Shown: in pieces, positions 11,014 through 23,519 of the stretch | Position numbering within the stretch: the stretch's first letter is position 1 | Layout: each line of letters opens with the position of its first letter | NCBI RefSeq assembly: GCF_963259705.1 | Contig: NC_081851.1 | Span: 15,102,145 to 15,166,144 of the forward strand | DNA from: Myotis daubentonii | Lineage: Eukaryota > Chordata > Mammalia > Chiroptera > Vespertilionidae | Reading direction: 5' to 3' | DNA length: 64,000 nt | Position numbers and translations under genes: made by a program | The notes under the pieces: model-generated | The model's input: the letters and a program-made list of their open reading frames with translations, nothing else | Told to the model about the DNA's origin: nothing | Database searches by the model: none

Positions 11014-12632
11014 TTGTTCTTCCACTGATTTTAAAGATTCGTTGGTTGATTCTTGTAATTGCTCTCACCTTTGATGGAATCTGCAGCGTTGGGGTTATCC
11101 AGAGGAGACTGTGACTCACTGCACAATCCGCACATGGCCAGACATACTGGGATTTTAAGCAAAATAACCCACTAAAGTACCTGAGATTAGATAGACAGGA
11201 GAACCACCTTGATGACATATAATGAGGAAAGTCTATAATATGATTCATAAGTGTTTTCTTTACATGGAAATATTTCAAATGCATCATTAGTTTATTGACT
11301 TATATGTCAAAATATAAGACAAAATTTGTCATTGCATCAGTTATTCCACATTCAGAGAAAGAAAGACTGAGAAGAGTAGATGAATTTGGTTTCAGGGATG
11401 CAGGCATGTATGGAACCATCAAAAGCATATGTTTAAAAAATGTACATTTAAAACAATTGTACTTTAAAAAACCTTTTAAAAATGTATAAAACTTGCCACT
11501 TCCCAATTATTTTATTTTATTGTTTAATTATAAAATTTCTTGAGCATATTTTTTTGCTACTGTATCAGTACATTGGAAAGAAGATACAATGATGTGCTAT
11601 TCAAATCTTATCATATCAATGTTCGATACCATCATTTTAGCAGTTTAACACAGACAATGATGAGAATATTTTTATGAGGGAAAATGACAAATACTAGAAA
11701 TCTAGACTTCGCTTAATGTATTATTGAATTCTTAGACTTAAAAAAGAGTATGGATAACGTTAACAATGCAGACTGAACTTATAAGTATATTGTATACTAG
11801 TAAGTGGGCTTTTAATTCTACATAGGATAAAAATTGAGAAAAAATAATTTTTCTTCTAGCATTCAAAACCAATAGTTCTTATGGCAGAGAAGTCACTCAA
11901 ATCATTGAGTGAAATTCAAGCATATGTGGTAGAGTCTGCACTCTCCTCCTCTTGGTTAAAATAATAAATTCATTTAAAAATAGTAAAATATTCTGGACAG
12001 ACAGTTAAGCAAAAGAGATTACGACAGTGTGATACATGCAATGAAATATGATCGCCATAAAAAGTTCTCAGGAAATGGATTTAAATGAAAGCCAGGTAAC
12101 AGTAGACTCATTTCAGGGGCTAGTATTTACAAAGATTAAACATTGCATGGGCTGGCAGATTTGAGGAAAAACTGGAATATTTATTAAAAAGGGTGGGTGG
12201 GAGGTCTGTGCCTGTTGTCTCTAGACTTGAGAAAGTGATGAACAAAATGTTAATAGTGAAGATTAAACCTAAAAGTGTGTCCTGGGTGAATATTATGACA
12301 CGTAAATTGTCTCTCTGTTTTTTAAAAAGACCTCTGTAGGCATTGCAGTGCCAACACATTATAAGAATTGAGGGACTGGCTGGCATTCAGAAAAGCACTA
12401 CCTGACTGAGTAGTCACTCACATCATGAACAAAAGAGTGAGGATCTCATAGGCACCTCCAGTTTGTCTGACTTACTAACATAACAGCAAGCATCACCCAA
12501 CATTCTCATTGGAATGACACTCATCCGTCATCGAGAGCAAGCATAAGGTGGCTATAAATTCACCTGTTTGGCAAAAATGAAGGAGAGCTTTCCAAGGGAG
12601 TCAATGGGCTGTGTATCTGCATGTTTATATAC
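11014..12632. other. No recognisable gene or repeat; AT-rich
   Basis: AT-rich intergenic sequence. No L1 reading-frame motif, LTR or terminal repeat seen. Confidence 0.45.
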
Positions 12633-12699
12633 CTGTGTGTGTGTGTATGAGTCTGTGTGTGTGTGTGCGTTTGTGTGTGTGTGTGTGTGTGTGTGTACA
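12633..12699 (+). repeat. (TG)n microsatellite, interrupted
   Basis: TG runs broken by tatgagtc and cgtt, ending in an uninterrupted run of about 13 units. Confidence 0.93.
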
Positions 12700-14847
12700 T
12701 ATAAATATACTCCCTCCTCTTCCTCTGGTTGGTTGATAAAATTTGGCTGGATGCTTCCTTCCCAAGGTGTGTGTGACCTTTTCCCATTTTCTCACTTTCC
12801 TGCTCTCCCCAGGGGGAGCCCCTCTGGTGCCACAGGTGACCCCGCCCTCTCTGCAGGCAGACCTCAGCCCTGAGCCTGAGCGGTCATGTGAATGTTTACC
12901 ACCCCCCAGAGCGCACAGCTACCAGCCAGTGCAGAAAGGTGGGGCCCTGGAGCTCAGGAGGGCCTGGTTTGGGTGCTCCCTCAGCAACAGGACCCTGTGG
13001 CACCGCCCCGGGGGGACCACCCCTGGGTTGGGTGGTATGTGAGTGAGAAGTCAGAGTTGGGAGCAACTGGGGGAGTGAGGGATAGGACACGGGGAAGGGA
13101 GGGCGATGCCCAGCATGGTCTGGGGGAAGGGGTTAGAGCGGATGAGAGGAGGAGCACAGAGGCTTTGGTGGGGGAGGAGCATGAACGGTGTGCTGAGCAT
13201 TGTGGGGTGGATGTGTCTTTGGGACCTCCAAGCTGGGAACTGATCTGGGTTTCCCAGGAGAGGCCTGGGCTAGCAGTGCTGGGAGCCTTTGGGGAAGATG
13301 GCAGTGAAAGCTGTGTGCACGACCAGCTTGTCTGGGGCTGGAGGGGGGTGAGAGTGGGTGGGGTGCACCCCGCAGTGCGTCACATGAAACACATAGTCCG
13401 CAGAAGGACGGGTGTAGCTGGTGTGGAGGCTGAGGGAGGGAGGTTCACAAAGGTAGATGAGCAGGGTGGATGCCAGAGGTTCCAGGGGCCTGAGAAGTTG
13501 TGGGAGGCAGGCAGACCAGTTGGCCAGTCCCTGCCAAGACCCAGGGACACGGGTATCGGGGAGACCTGGGATGAGGACAGTCAGCTAAGAGGGGCTGGCA
13601 CATTCCAGATGCATTCCAGACCCAGGTTCAGGGGAGCAACAACCTGTGGGAAGTAGAGAGTGGAGGGTCCAGCCTGCACCCCAGGTTTTGGCTTCTGTGA
13701 TTGACAGCTGGTGGCCTTGGATAAGCAGGGAGCACAGAGGAGCCAGGGAGAGTGGGAAGCCCGCAGCCCAGGCAGGGGGTCTAAGGCAGCGACCTCAGGC
13801 CTGAAGCTCAGGAGCAGTCAGTGCTGGGGAGCAGGTGGCTCAGCCCAGCAGAGGGGTAGGGAGGGGGCTGCCTCCACGGTGGAACCCGGGAGCGAGCACA
13901 CAGGGAGCTTCAATGAGTGTTTGTGGAAAGGATGAGGGGGGACCCAGGGACCGGCCAGTTGCGCCCTGAAGAGCTGTCCCAGATGGGAGAGAATCAGGGG
14001 ACAGAGGCTGAGAGCTCCCAGGGGTGACCGGTCAGGTTCAGACCCTGCAACAGGCAATGGCGCAGGGGAGGCGGCCTGCAGGGGTCCACACGCTCAGTCT
14101 GGCTCCCAGCTTTGGGTAGGGCAGCTCGCGGAGGGGGCGGCTCCCCCAGGGACAGGGCCTGGGAAAGAAGGGGAAAGGAAGCCACAGGAGGCACCTTACA
14201 GAAGAGGCTGGTGAGGGAGGAGGGACACGCAGGCGGCAGCTGGACGGGCCGCCATGAGGTCAGGTCAGGGGGGATCTTCACCTGCCGTCCTCCTCCCTCC
14301 TCAGCCTCTTCCTAGTTGCATGGCCTTGGAAAACCCAAGGATCATTGTAAGCAGAGCTCCTGCTGTGATATAAATCCCAAATCAAAATGAGATTCCACTT
14401 AGAGTGACTTAAAATACACCAAGTCCTGGGAAGATCGGTTGCCTGGGAAACAGGAAACCTGGTTTCCCATTCTCTGGCCTCCTGGCCGAGGGAGGTCTGC
14501 ATTCCAGGGGCCCAGGACCCGGGGGCGGACGTGGAGAGCCCTGAGCCTGGACATCGCTGCCCATGATGAGCGGTGAGGAAATCCAGGACTCAATTCTACT
14601 CCAACTCATTTTATTACAAACCCATCCTTGTGTTCCAGAATCAATGGCTAATTATTACATGTCACAGCACTCAGAGACAGAACACATTTGCACACCCAGT
14701 TCTTTGTCAGCACATTAACTCCAAAGGAAAACCTCTTTATAGAGCCCCAGTCCCCAGGCCAAGCCCATCCCAGGAGAGCACCTTAGTAAACCGGAAACTA
14801 TGTGTCAGGAAACCGGCCATATACACACTAGAGGTGAGACCCCAGGA
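12700..14847. other. GC-rich unassigned sequence
   Basis: A plus-strand frame at 12892-13656 (254 aa) is long but Gly/Glu/Arg-rich and fits purine-rich composition. A pyrimidine tract ending in AG precedes 12811, and a GTATGTGAG donor-like sequence lies near 13035, but no consistent exon could be built. I call no gene. Confidence 0.4.
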
Positions 14848-15060
14848 CAGATATGGGCAAACTACGGCCCGTGGGCCAGATCTGGCTAGTTGGAAATGAA
14901 TAAAACTAAAAAAAAAAAGACCGTAACCTTTTATGTAATGATGTTTACTTTGAATTTATAATAGTTCACGCAAACACTCCATCCATGCTTTTGTTCCGGC
15001 CCTCCAGTCCTGTTTGAGAACCCATTGTGCCCCTCAAGTCAAAAAGTTTGCCCACCCCTG
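14848..15060. mobile_element. hAT-type MITE with 8-bp target duplication
   Basis: A 213-bp element with terminal inverted repeats: left CAGATATGGGCAAACTAC, right complementary to CAGGGGTGGGCAAACT. Flanked by a perfect 8-bp direct duplication CCCCAGGA (14840-14847 and 15061-15068), diagnostic of hAT transposase. The interior (cggcccgtgggccaga, then an A-run) matches the common mammalian gggcaaac/ggcccg hAT MITE type. Non-coding. Confidence 0.92.
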
Positions 15061-15084
15061 CCCCAGGAGAAAAATTTATGCCAA

Positions 15085-15260
15085 TTGATGTCAATATAGG
15101 ATGTTTCCCAAAAAGATATAGAGAGGGCAGGCTATTGATGGACAATGAGTCCCCATTGAATGTAAATATAGGCTGTCCCCCAAAACAGATCCAAAGAGGT
15201 CAGACAAGTGATAGAAAATGACACCAACAGAATGTAAATATAAGGTGTCCCCCAAAATGG
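15085..15260 (+). repeat. Three ~73-bp tandem units
   Basis: The core TGTAAATATAGGCTGTCCCC recurs in variant form near 15088, 15161 and 15234, each followed by CAAAA. Units are diverged. The third runs straight into the Helitron-like block at 15257. Confidence 0.6.
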
Positions 15261-15540
15261 TAGTGGGGCCAAGGCAGAGGCAGTTAGGGGTGATTAGGCC
15301 AGGAGGAGAGGGCAGCTGGGGGCAAGCAGGCTGGCAGGAAAGGTGGGGGGGGGGGAGCAGGCCGGCAGTAGGGGGCAGTTGGGAGCAAGCAGGCCATCAG
15401 GATGTCAGTTGGGTGGCAAGCAGGCCAGCAGGAAAGGCAGAGGGGGGGAAGCAGGCCGGTAATTGTGGGCAATTGGGGGCGAGCAGGCCAGCATTGGAGG
15501 CCATTTGTGGGTGAGCAGACCCACAGTGGGGGGCACTTTC
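15257..15540 (+). mobile_element. Helitron internal fragment with GGCAAGCAGGCCAGCA repeats
   Basis: Starts atggtagtggggcc and matches 23738-23955 almost throughout, including the degenerate tandem phrase gggggcaagcaggccagcagg. No CTAG end follows; homology stops near cccacagtggggggc. Truncated, non-coding. Confidence 0.7.
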
Positions 15541-16329
15541 TTGTCTTTCTCCCATTAGACTTCAAAGGTCCTGCCTTTAAAAATCAAAGAAGCTGAAAAA
15601 ACAGTAGGAAGCTTCAAACCTCCTTTGGAAAGCAAACTTTCAGTCAGCAGAGTGGAACATCTTCTCTATGAGTGTTTCTTTGCTTCTTTGTTCATTCGTT
15701 TGCCAAATGTATGTTTTGCAGACATTTCTAGAACTGACCTTTTCAGTACTGGATCTCCCTCTCAGAAGGTGCCTAGGCCTGTGCTAGGACCAAAGAGTCC
15801 CCAGTGCTGAGTGGGAATTCAGCAATGACTTTTGAAGGTTTCTGTTTAAGAAATATATACAAATTCTGAATTTACTTTTATCACTAGATACTAGGAAGGG
15901 TTCTCCCGTCACAAGAGCCTTTGTGCTATTTTCACAAGACGCCTGCTCAGTATCTGGTGAAAGAAGCTCAGCTTATTTCACAGAAACACAACAGCTGAAA
16001 CCATAGCACTATTTTTATAATAAGAAATTTCCTTTGCACATTGTAGCGAGGAAGAAAAACCTTTAAGAAGAAATGTCAGATATAGTTGCAGTTTTGTATG
16101 AATAAAGATAAGTACGGCTCAAAGTAGCAAATATATTCAGTATGTTAAATGTGCAGAATAATTGTAGCTTATATACTTATTTCTAAATGAATTTGCTCTT
16201 GAGTCCCCCACCAATGGATAGAGGGGAGAGGAGCAAAAGAAAATATTTAGCTCAATTTAATATCTGAGTTCAGCCTCATGAACTGAATTCTGTCTTTAAA
16301 TGAACACAGTGCCTTTCCCATTGGTGTTA
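15541..16329. other. No recognisable gene or repeat
   Basis: AT-rich spacer before the L1. Nothing recognised. Confidence 0.45.
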
Positions 16330-16710
16330 TATGGGATGGGAGGTGGAACTATTTTGGTTTTCTGGCAACAGGGGCAGAGTCTTTGTATCGCCTATTGTCG
16401 CTCAGGGAGTAGCTAGTCTGGGTCCATGTGTGGGGTCCTACTCCAAGTTTCCCTCTGGAGTTCTACTCACCCAGAGAGTGAGGACAGTCAGCATCCCTCC
16501 TGGGGGCTCCCAGTCTGCCCAGATAATCCCAGGGGAGCAGTCCTCAGCCCTCCAATTCTAACCCCAGTGTCTGTGTGTCCCCCTCTCCCGTCTGAGAGTC
16601 CTGGCTGCAGAGGAGGGGACAGGAGACATCTGCAGTTCCCTGTCCTCAATCTCTTCATTTGTTCCCACAGTTACCAGAGCTCAGAAGGCTTTGCTTCTAC
16701 TGCATGCAAC
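16330..16710 (+). promoter_or_regulatory. Probable L1 5' UTR / promoter region
   Basis: GC-richer sequence directly upstream of L1 ORF1, placed by position only; I cannot define the exact L1 start. Frame 1 is open from a Met codon at 16426 into ORF1, but those 95 codons show no L1-like residues. A polypyrimidine tract followed by CACAG sits at about 16650-16671, a possible cryptic splice acceptor. Confidence 0.45.
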
Positions 16711-17562
16711 ATGACAGAAAAAGAATTCAGAATAAGGGTCCTAGAGTGCATAAACCAGATGGAGGATAAAATCAACAACTTATGCAAGAAGCAAGAAGAA
16801 ACAGATGAAAAAATCAATAACATACGGAAGAAGCTAGAAGAAACAGATGAAAAAATCAACAACTTAAGTAAGACCCAAGAAGAAATGAAGAGTGATATAG
16901 CTGCAATAAAAAACACCATTGAAAGTATTAACAGTAGACTAGGAGAAGCGGAGTGCCGAATTAGTGAATTAGAAGACAAGGAAGCAAAACACACGCAAAA
17001 TGTACTGCAATTGGAGACAAAAATTAAAAGACAGGAGGAGAGCCTAAGGGAGCTTTGGGACACCATGAAACAAAACAACATACCAATAATAGGGGTACCA
17101 GAACAACAGAAAGATGAACAAGGATTAGAAAACCTATTCGAAGAAATACTATCAGAAAACTTCCCTGAGGTGGGGAAGAAAAAAGTCACACAAGCCCATA
17201 GAGTCCCAAACAAGGTGAACCCAAAAAGACCCACACCAAGACACATCCTAATTACCATGGCAAATGTTCAGGACAAAGAGAAAATCTTACAGGCTACAAG
17301 AGAGAGACAGAAAGTCACAAACAAGGGATCTTCCATTAGATTATCAAAGGATTTCTCAACAGAAACACATCAGGCCAGAAAAGAATGGACAGAAATTTAC
17401 AAAGCGATGCAAAGCAAAGGGCTGAATCCAAGAATACTCTATCCAGCAAGGCTACCATTCAAACTTGAAGGGGAAATAAGAAGCTTCACAGACAAAAAAA
17501 GGCTAAGGGAGTTTATCACCACCAAGCCAGAAATGCAAGACATGCTAAAGGGTCTGGTATAA
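16711..17562 (+). CDS. L1 ORF1 protein (RNA-binding retrotransposon chaperone), intact
   Basis: A 283-aa frame from ATG 16711 to a TAA ending at 17562. ORF1p forms a trimeric coiled coil, coats L1 RNA and acts as a nucleic-acid chaperone in the cytoplasmic L1 particle. Visible in order: coiled-coil heptads at about residues 10-105, with a 14-residue unit (EETDEKINN core) repeated; the RRM at about 110-205 with IIGVPE (126-131), RVPNK and PRHIL; and the C-terminal domain at about 205-283 with YPARLPF and the FTDKKRLREF stretch. This start is chosen because L1-like sequence begins at MTEKEF. It is shorter than human ORF1p (338 aa), mainly at the N-terminus. ORF2 follows after 51 bp but is broken, so the copy cannot transpose autonomously. 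Confidence 0.9.
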   Translation: MTEKEFRIRVLECINQMEDKINNLCKKQEETDEKINNIRKKLEETDEKINNLSKTQEEMKSDIAAIKNTIESINSRLGEAECRISELEDKEAKHTQNVLQLETKIKRQEESLRELWDTMKQNNIPIIGVPEQQKDEQGLENLFEEILSENFPEVGKKKVTQAHRVPNKVNPKRPTPRHILITMANVQDKEKILQATRERQKVTNKGSSIRLSKDFSTETHQARKEWTEIYKAMQSKGLNPRILYPARLPFKLEGEIRSFTDKKRLREFITTKPEMQDMLKGLV

Positions 17563-17613
17563 AAAGAAGAAATAAAAAGCTCAGAAAGAAAACAGCCACA
17601 CACAAAAAAAGAA

Positions 17614-20600
17614 ATGGCTACAAACAAGTACCTTTGAATAATAACTTTAAACGTAAATGGACTAAATGCTCCAACCAAAAGACATCGAGTGGCTGAATGG
17701 ATAAAAAAAACATGACCCATACATCTGCTGTCTACAAGAAACCCACCTCATTAGAAGGGACTCACACAGACTGAAAGTGAAAGCATGGAAAAATATCTTT
17801 CAGGCAAATGGAAAGGAAAAGAAAGCTGGGGTAGCAATACTTATATCAGACAAAATAGACCTCAAAGTGAAGGCCATAACAAGAGATAAGGAAAGCCACT
17901 TCATCATACTAAAGGGATCAATACAACAAGAAGATATTACCCTGCTAAACATATATGCACCCAATGCAGGAGCACCCAAATTAAAAAAATAACTCCTGGA
18001 AGATATCAAAGGAGAGATCGACAACAATACAATCTCAGTAGGGGACTTTAATACACCACTGACAGCACTGGATAAGTCCTATAGATAAACAATCAGCAAA
18101 GATACAGCAATCCTAAATGACTCACTAGATCAGATGGACTTAATAGACATCTTCAGAACACTTCACCCCAAAGCCAGGGAATATACGTTCTTCTCAAGTC
18201 CTCATGGGACATCTTCAAAAATAGACCACATATTGGGTCACAATCAAAGTATCCCCAAATTCAAGAAGATTGAAATCATAAAAAGTATCTTCGCAGACCA
18301 CGATGGCATAATATTAGCAATAAACTACAACAAAAACAACCCAAATACTCAAACACCTGGAAGCTGAATAGCATGCTATTAAATATTGATTGGGTTACCA
18401 ATGAGATCAAAGAAGAAATTAAAAACATCCTGGAAACTAATGACAATGAAAACACAACAATCCAAAACCTATGGGACACAATGAAAGCAGTCCTGAGAGG
18501 GAACTTTATACCTCTACAGGTCTATCTCAAAAAACAAGAAAAAATGGTAGTAAATCATTTAACTCTACAACTCAAAGAATTAGAAAGAGAGCAACAGGAA
18601 AACCCCAGAGTGAGCAGAAGGAAGGAGATAATAAAGATTAGAGCAGAAATAAATGACATAGATCAGCAAAAAAACAATACAGAACATCAATGAAACCAAG
18701 AGCTGGTTCTTTGAAAGGATAAATAAGATTGACAAACCTCTAGCCAGACTCACCAAGAAGCAAAGAGAGAGGACCCAAATAAACAAAATCAGAAACGATA
18801 GAGGCGAAATAACAACAGACCCCACAAGAAATACAAATGATTGTTAAAAAATACTATGGGCAGCTCTACTCCAACAAACAAGACAACCTGGAGGAAATGG
18901 ACAAATTCCCAGAAAAATACAACATTCCAAGACTCAATCAGGAAGAATCTAAAAATCTCAACAGGCCAGTAACTATGGAAGAAATTGAAGTAGTCATCAA
19001 AAAGCTTCCATCAAACAAAAGCCCAGGACCAGATGGCTTCACAGGGGAGTTTTACAAAACACTCAAGGAAGAACTAAAACCTATCCTCCTCAGACTACCA
19101 CAAAAAAATTCAAGAGGAAGGAACACTTCCAAGCTCATTCTATGAAGCCAGCATCACCGTAATACCAAAACCAGGTAAAGACAACACAATGAAAGAGAAT
19201 TACAGGCCAATATACCTCATGAACATAGATGCCAAAATCCTCAACAAAATCTTAGCACATCGGATCCAGCAGTACATCAGAAAGATCATACACCATGACC
19301 AAGTAGGACTTATTCCAGGGATGCAAGGATGTTACAATATCCGAAAATCAATAAATGTGATACATCACATAAACAAACTGAAACAAAAAACCCATATGGT
19401 CATATCAATTGATGCAGAAAAAGCATTTGACAAAATCCAACACCTATTTTTGATAAAAACTCTCAGCAAGGTGGGAGTAGAAGGATCATACCTCAACATA
19501 ATAAAAGCCATATATGACAGGCCCACAGCCAGCATCATACTCAATGGACAAAAACAAACACCATTTCCCCTAAGGACAGGAACAAGACAGGGATGCTCAC
19601 TCTCACCACTCCTATTCAACATAGTACTGGAAGTATTAGCCATTGCAATTAGAAAAGAAAAATAAATAAAAGGCATCCAAATTGGAAAAGAGGAAGTAAA
19701 ACTCTCCTTATTTGCAGACGACATGATATTATACATACAAAACCCTAGAGACTCCATCAAAAAGCTACTAGACTTAATACATGAATTTGGCAATGTAGCA
19801 GGATACAAAATTAACCCCAAGAAATCTGAGGCACTTCTATACACCAACAGTGAACTTTCAGAAAGAGAAACTAAAAAAAAAAACAATCCCATTTACCATC
19901 ACACCAAAAAAATTAAGCTACCTAGGAGTAAACTTAACTAAAGAGGTAAAAGACCTCTACTCAAAAAACTACAGGACGTTGAAAAAAGAGATAGAGGAAG
20001 ACATAAACGGATGGAAAAACATACCGTGTTTATGGACTGGTAGAATCAACATCATTAAAATGTCCATACTACCCAAAGCAATCTATAAATTCAACGCACT
20101 TCCCATTAAAATACCAACGACATACTTCATAGAACTAGAACGAACTCTACAAAAATTCATCTGGAATAAAAAAAGACCCCGGATAGCTACAGCAATCCTG
20201 AAAGAGAACAAAGTAGGTGGGATCTCAATACTAGATATCAAGTTGTATTGCAAAGCCACTGTTCTCAAAACTGCCTGGTACTGGCACAAGAATAGGCATA
20301 TAGATCAATGGAATAGAATAGAGAGCCCAGAAATCGGCCCGAACCAATATGCTCAATTAATATTTGACAAAGGAGGCAAGAACATACAATGGAGCCAAGA
20401 CAGTCTCTTCAATAAATGGTGTTGGGAAAATTGGACAGATATATGCAAGAAAATGAAACTAGACCACCAACTTACAACATACACAAAAATGAACTCAAAA
20501 TGGATAAAGGACTTAAATGTGCGACAGGAAACCATAAAAATTCTAGAAGAATCCAAAGGCAACAAAATCTCAGACATATGCCGAAGCAATGTCTTCACTG

Positions 20601-21435
20601 ATACAGCTCCTAGGGCACTTGAAACTAAAGAGAAAATGAAGAAATGGGACTACATCAAAATTAAAAGCTTCTGCACAGCAAAAGAAACCATCAACAAAAC
20701 AACGAGAAAACCCACCATGTGGGAAAACATATTTGCCAATGTCATATCTGATAAGGGCCTAATCTCCAAAATTTATAGGGAACTCATACAACTTAACAAA
20801 AGGAAGGTAAACAATCCAATCAAAAAATGGGCAAAGACCTGAACAGACACCTTTCAAAAGAGGACATTCAGAAAGCCAAGAGACATATGAAAACATGCTC
20901 AAAGTCACTAATCATCTGAGAGATGCAAATCAAAACAGCAATGAGGTACCATCTCACACCTGTCAGACTGGCTATCATCAACAAATCAACAAACGACAAG
21001 TGCTGGAGAGGATGTGGAGAAAAAGGAACACTCGTGCACTGCTGGTGGGAATGCAGACTGGTGCAGCCACTATGGAAGACACTATGGAGTTTCCTCAAAA
21101 AACTGAAAATGGAACTCCCATTTGACCCTGTGATCCCACTTCTAGGAATATACCCCAAGAACCCAGAAACACCAATCAGAAAGGACATATGCACCCCTAT
21201 CTTCATAGCAGCACAATTCAACATAGCTAAGATCTGGAAACAGCCTAAGTGCCCATCAGTAGATGAATGGATTAGAAAACAGTGGTACATATACACGATG
21301 GAATACTATGCTGCTCTATAAAGAAAGGAACTCTTCCATTTGCAACGGCATGGATGGAACTGGAGAGCATTATGCTAAGTGAAATAAGCCAGTCAATAAA
21401 GGAAAAATACCACATGATCTCACTCATTCATGGAT
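17614..21435 (+). pseudogene. L1 ORF2 (endonuclease / reverse transcriptase), disabled
   Basis: ORF2p normally nicks DNA and reverse-transcribes L1 RNA at the nick. Order here: the start ATG at 17614 is stopped after 7 codons (TGA 17635). An A-run indel near 17712 shifts frame. Endonuclease pieces include GDFN (about 18041-18052) and SKIDHIL (about 18211). Reverse-transcriptase pieces include SPGPDGF (about 19021), TRQGCSLSP (about 19587) and the catalytic FADD at 19711-19722. Near the end, the Cys/His knuckle C-x3-C-x7-H-x4-C lies at 21001-21054. Stops or frameshifts occur near 17990, 18086, 18366, 19100, 19663, 19880, 20840 and 21319. The nearly continuous 330-codon frame 19850-20842 suggests modest age. 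Confidence 0.92.
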
Positions 21436-21735
21436 AATAAAGACAATTATAAACTTATGAACAATAATAGATACAGAGGCAGAGCTGCCTCAAACAGATT
21501 GTCAAACTGCAGTGGGAAGGCCGGAAACGGTTGGGGGGCAGGAGGGAGTGGGGTAAGAGATCAACGGAAGGACTTGTATGCATGCATATAAGCATAACCA
21601 ATGGACAAAAGACACTAGGGGGTAGGGGAGGACGGGGGATTGTCAAGGGCAGGTTGAAAAAAAAAAGGACACATATGTTATACCCTGTGTAATACTTTAA
21701 GCAATAAAACTGAAAAAAATAAAAAAAAACTATAA
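21436..21735 (+). mobile_element. L1 3' UTR and poly-A end
   Basis: G-rich segment (gttggggggcaggaggg, about 21530-21650), then AATAAA-containing sequence (caataaaactg near 21703) and an A-rich end by about 21735. It closes the L1 that carries ORF1 at 16711. Confidence 0.82.
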
Positions 21736-21756
21736 AAAAAAGGAAAGAAAGAGTAC

Positions 21757-23290
21757 ACACAGAAGGCCAAGAGACATATGAAAACAGTCAAAGTCACTCA
21801 TCATCCAAGAGATGGCTTCACAGGGCAGTTTTACCGAACATTCAAAGAAGAACTAACACCTTCTAGTATACTCCTCAGACTGTTTCAGAAAATCCACCAA
21901 TAGTGAACTCACACAGAAAGAAACTAATAAAACAATCCCATTTACCCCTGCACCCAAAAAATTAAGATACCTAAGAATAAACTTAACTCACGTGGTAAAG
22001 CACCTGTACTCGGAAAACTACAGGATGTTGAAAAAAGAGATAGAGGAAGACATAAATAAATGGAAGGATATACCGTGTTCATGGTTTGGTAGAATCAACA
22101 TCATTAAAATGTCCATACCACTGATAGCAATCTATAGGTTCAGTGAAAATCCCATTATGATACAAACGGAATATTTCACAGACCTACAACAAACTCTTCA
22201 AAAATTCATATGGAATTTAAAAAGACCCCGAAGAGCCACAGCAATCCTGAGACAGAACAACAAGGTTGGTGGGCTCACAATACCAGATATGAAGCCATAT
22301 TATGAAGCCTCAGTTCTCAACACTGCCTAGTACTGGCACAAGAACAGACGTGTAGACTAATGAAATCAAACAGAGAATCCAGAAATCAATCCAGGCCATT
22401 CAACTCAATTGATATTTGACAAAGGAGACAAGAGTATACAATGGAGTCAAGATAGTCTCTTCAATAAATGGTGTTGGGAAAATTGGACGGATACAAGCAA
22501 AAAAAAAAAAAAAAAGAAAGAAACTAGACCACCAACTTACACCAAACACAAAAAGAAACTCAAAATGGATAAAGGATTTAAACATAAGGCTGGAAAACAT
22601 AAAAATCTTAGAAGAATCCATAGGCAGAAAAATATCAGACATATTTCCATAGGCAGATGAATCCATAGGCCGCCAAGTATCAGACGATAATCATCAGAGA
22701 GATGCAAATCAAAACGACAAGGACATACAATCTCACACCTGTCAGAGTGGTTATCATCAACAAATCAACAAACACAAGTGCTGGCGAGGATGGGGATAAA
22801 AAGGAACCCTCTTGCACTGCTGTGGGAATGCAGACTGGTGCAACCACTGTGGAAGACAGTGTGGAGTTTCCTCAAAAAATTAAAAATGGAACTCCCATTG
22901 GACCCAGTAATCCCACTTCTAGGACTATATCCCAAGAAATCAGAAACACCAATCAGAAAGGACATTTGCACCCCTCTGTTCATAGCAGCACAATGTACAA
23001 GAGCTAAGATTTAGAAACAGCCTAAGTGCCCCACTTAGCAGATGAGTGGATTAGAAAACTGTGGTACGTCTATACAATGGAATACTACGCTGCCGTAAAA
23101 GAGAAGGAACTTTTACCATTTGCAACAGCACGGATGAACCTAGGGAGCATTATGCTAAGCAAAATAAGCCAGTCGGAGAAAGACAAATATTATGTGAGCT
23201 CACTCATTTGTGCAATATAATTAAAAATGTAAACTGATGAACAGAAAATAGAGCCAGAACAAAAACTATTTTAGAATATAATAGAAGTAA
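21757..23290 (+). mobile_element. Second L1 ORF2 fragment, internally rearranged
   Basis: Segments match the upstream L1 but not in order: 21757-21803 resembles 20868-20915; 21811-21900 resembles 19033-19110; 21901-22640 resembles 19850-20595; 22690-23225 resembles 20920-21430, including the Cys/His knuckle region and the EYYAA box. So a late segment precedes earlier ones and several kilobases are missing. Frames are open only in pieces (21992-22330, 22778-23014). A dead, older copy. Confidence 0.82.
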
Positions 23291-23380
23291 TCCTGTTATT
23301 TGCAGATTTTTAATATTTCCTACAACTTTTGTGATATACTATGTTAGTATAGTTTTGGTGATATTATTATATTTTAAATC

Positions 23381-23470
23381 TTTTTTCCTTGAAATATTAA
23401 TATTTATTACATGTAATATTATATTTAAAAGTCTTTCGTGAAATATGAATGTTCATTGCACATAACATCT
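23381..23470 (+). repeat. Two copies of a TTGAAATATTAATGTTTACTGC-like flank motif
   Basis: The phrase cttgaaatattaatatttat at about 23388 and the variant cgtgaaatatgaatgttcat at about 23437 (ending gcacataacat) recur at 25345-25378, between two Helitrons, and in shortened form at 25692-25716. This suggests that host flank and Helitron were duplicated together. Confidence 0.6.
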
Positions 23471-23519
23471 TTACTCTTAAAAGGTTAATATGTTAATTAG
23501 ACCAGGAGACCTTCTAGAT

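Noticed and set aside
12892..13656. 254-codon plus-strand frame
   Set aside because: Gly/Glu/Arg-rich, explained by purine-rich composition; no domain or splice structure that holds together.
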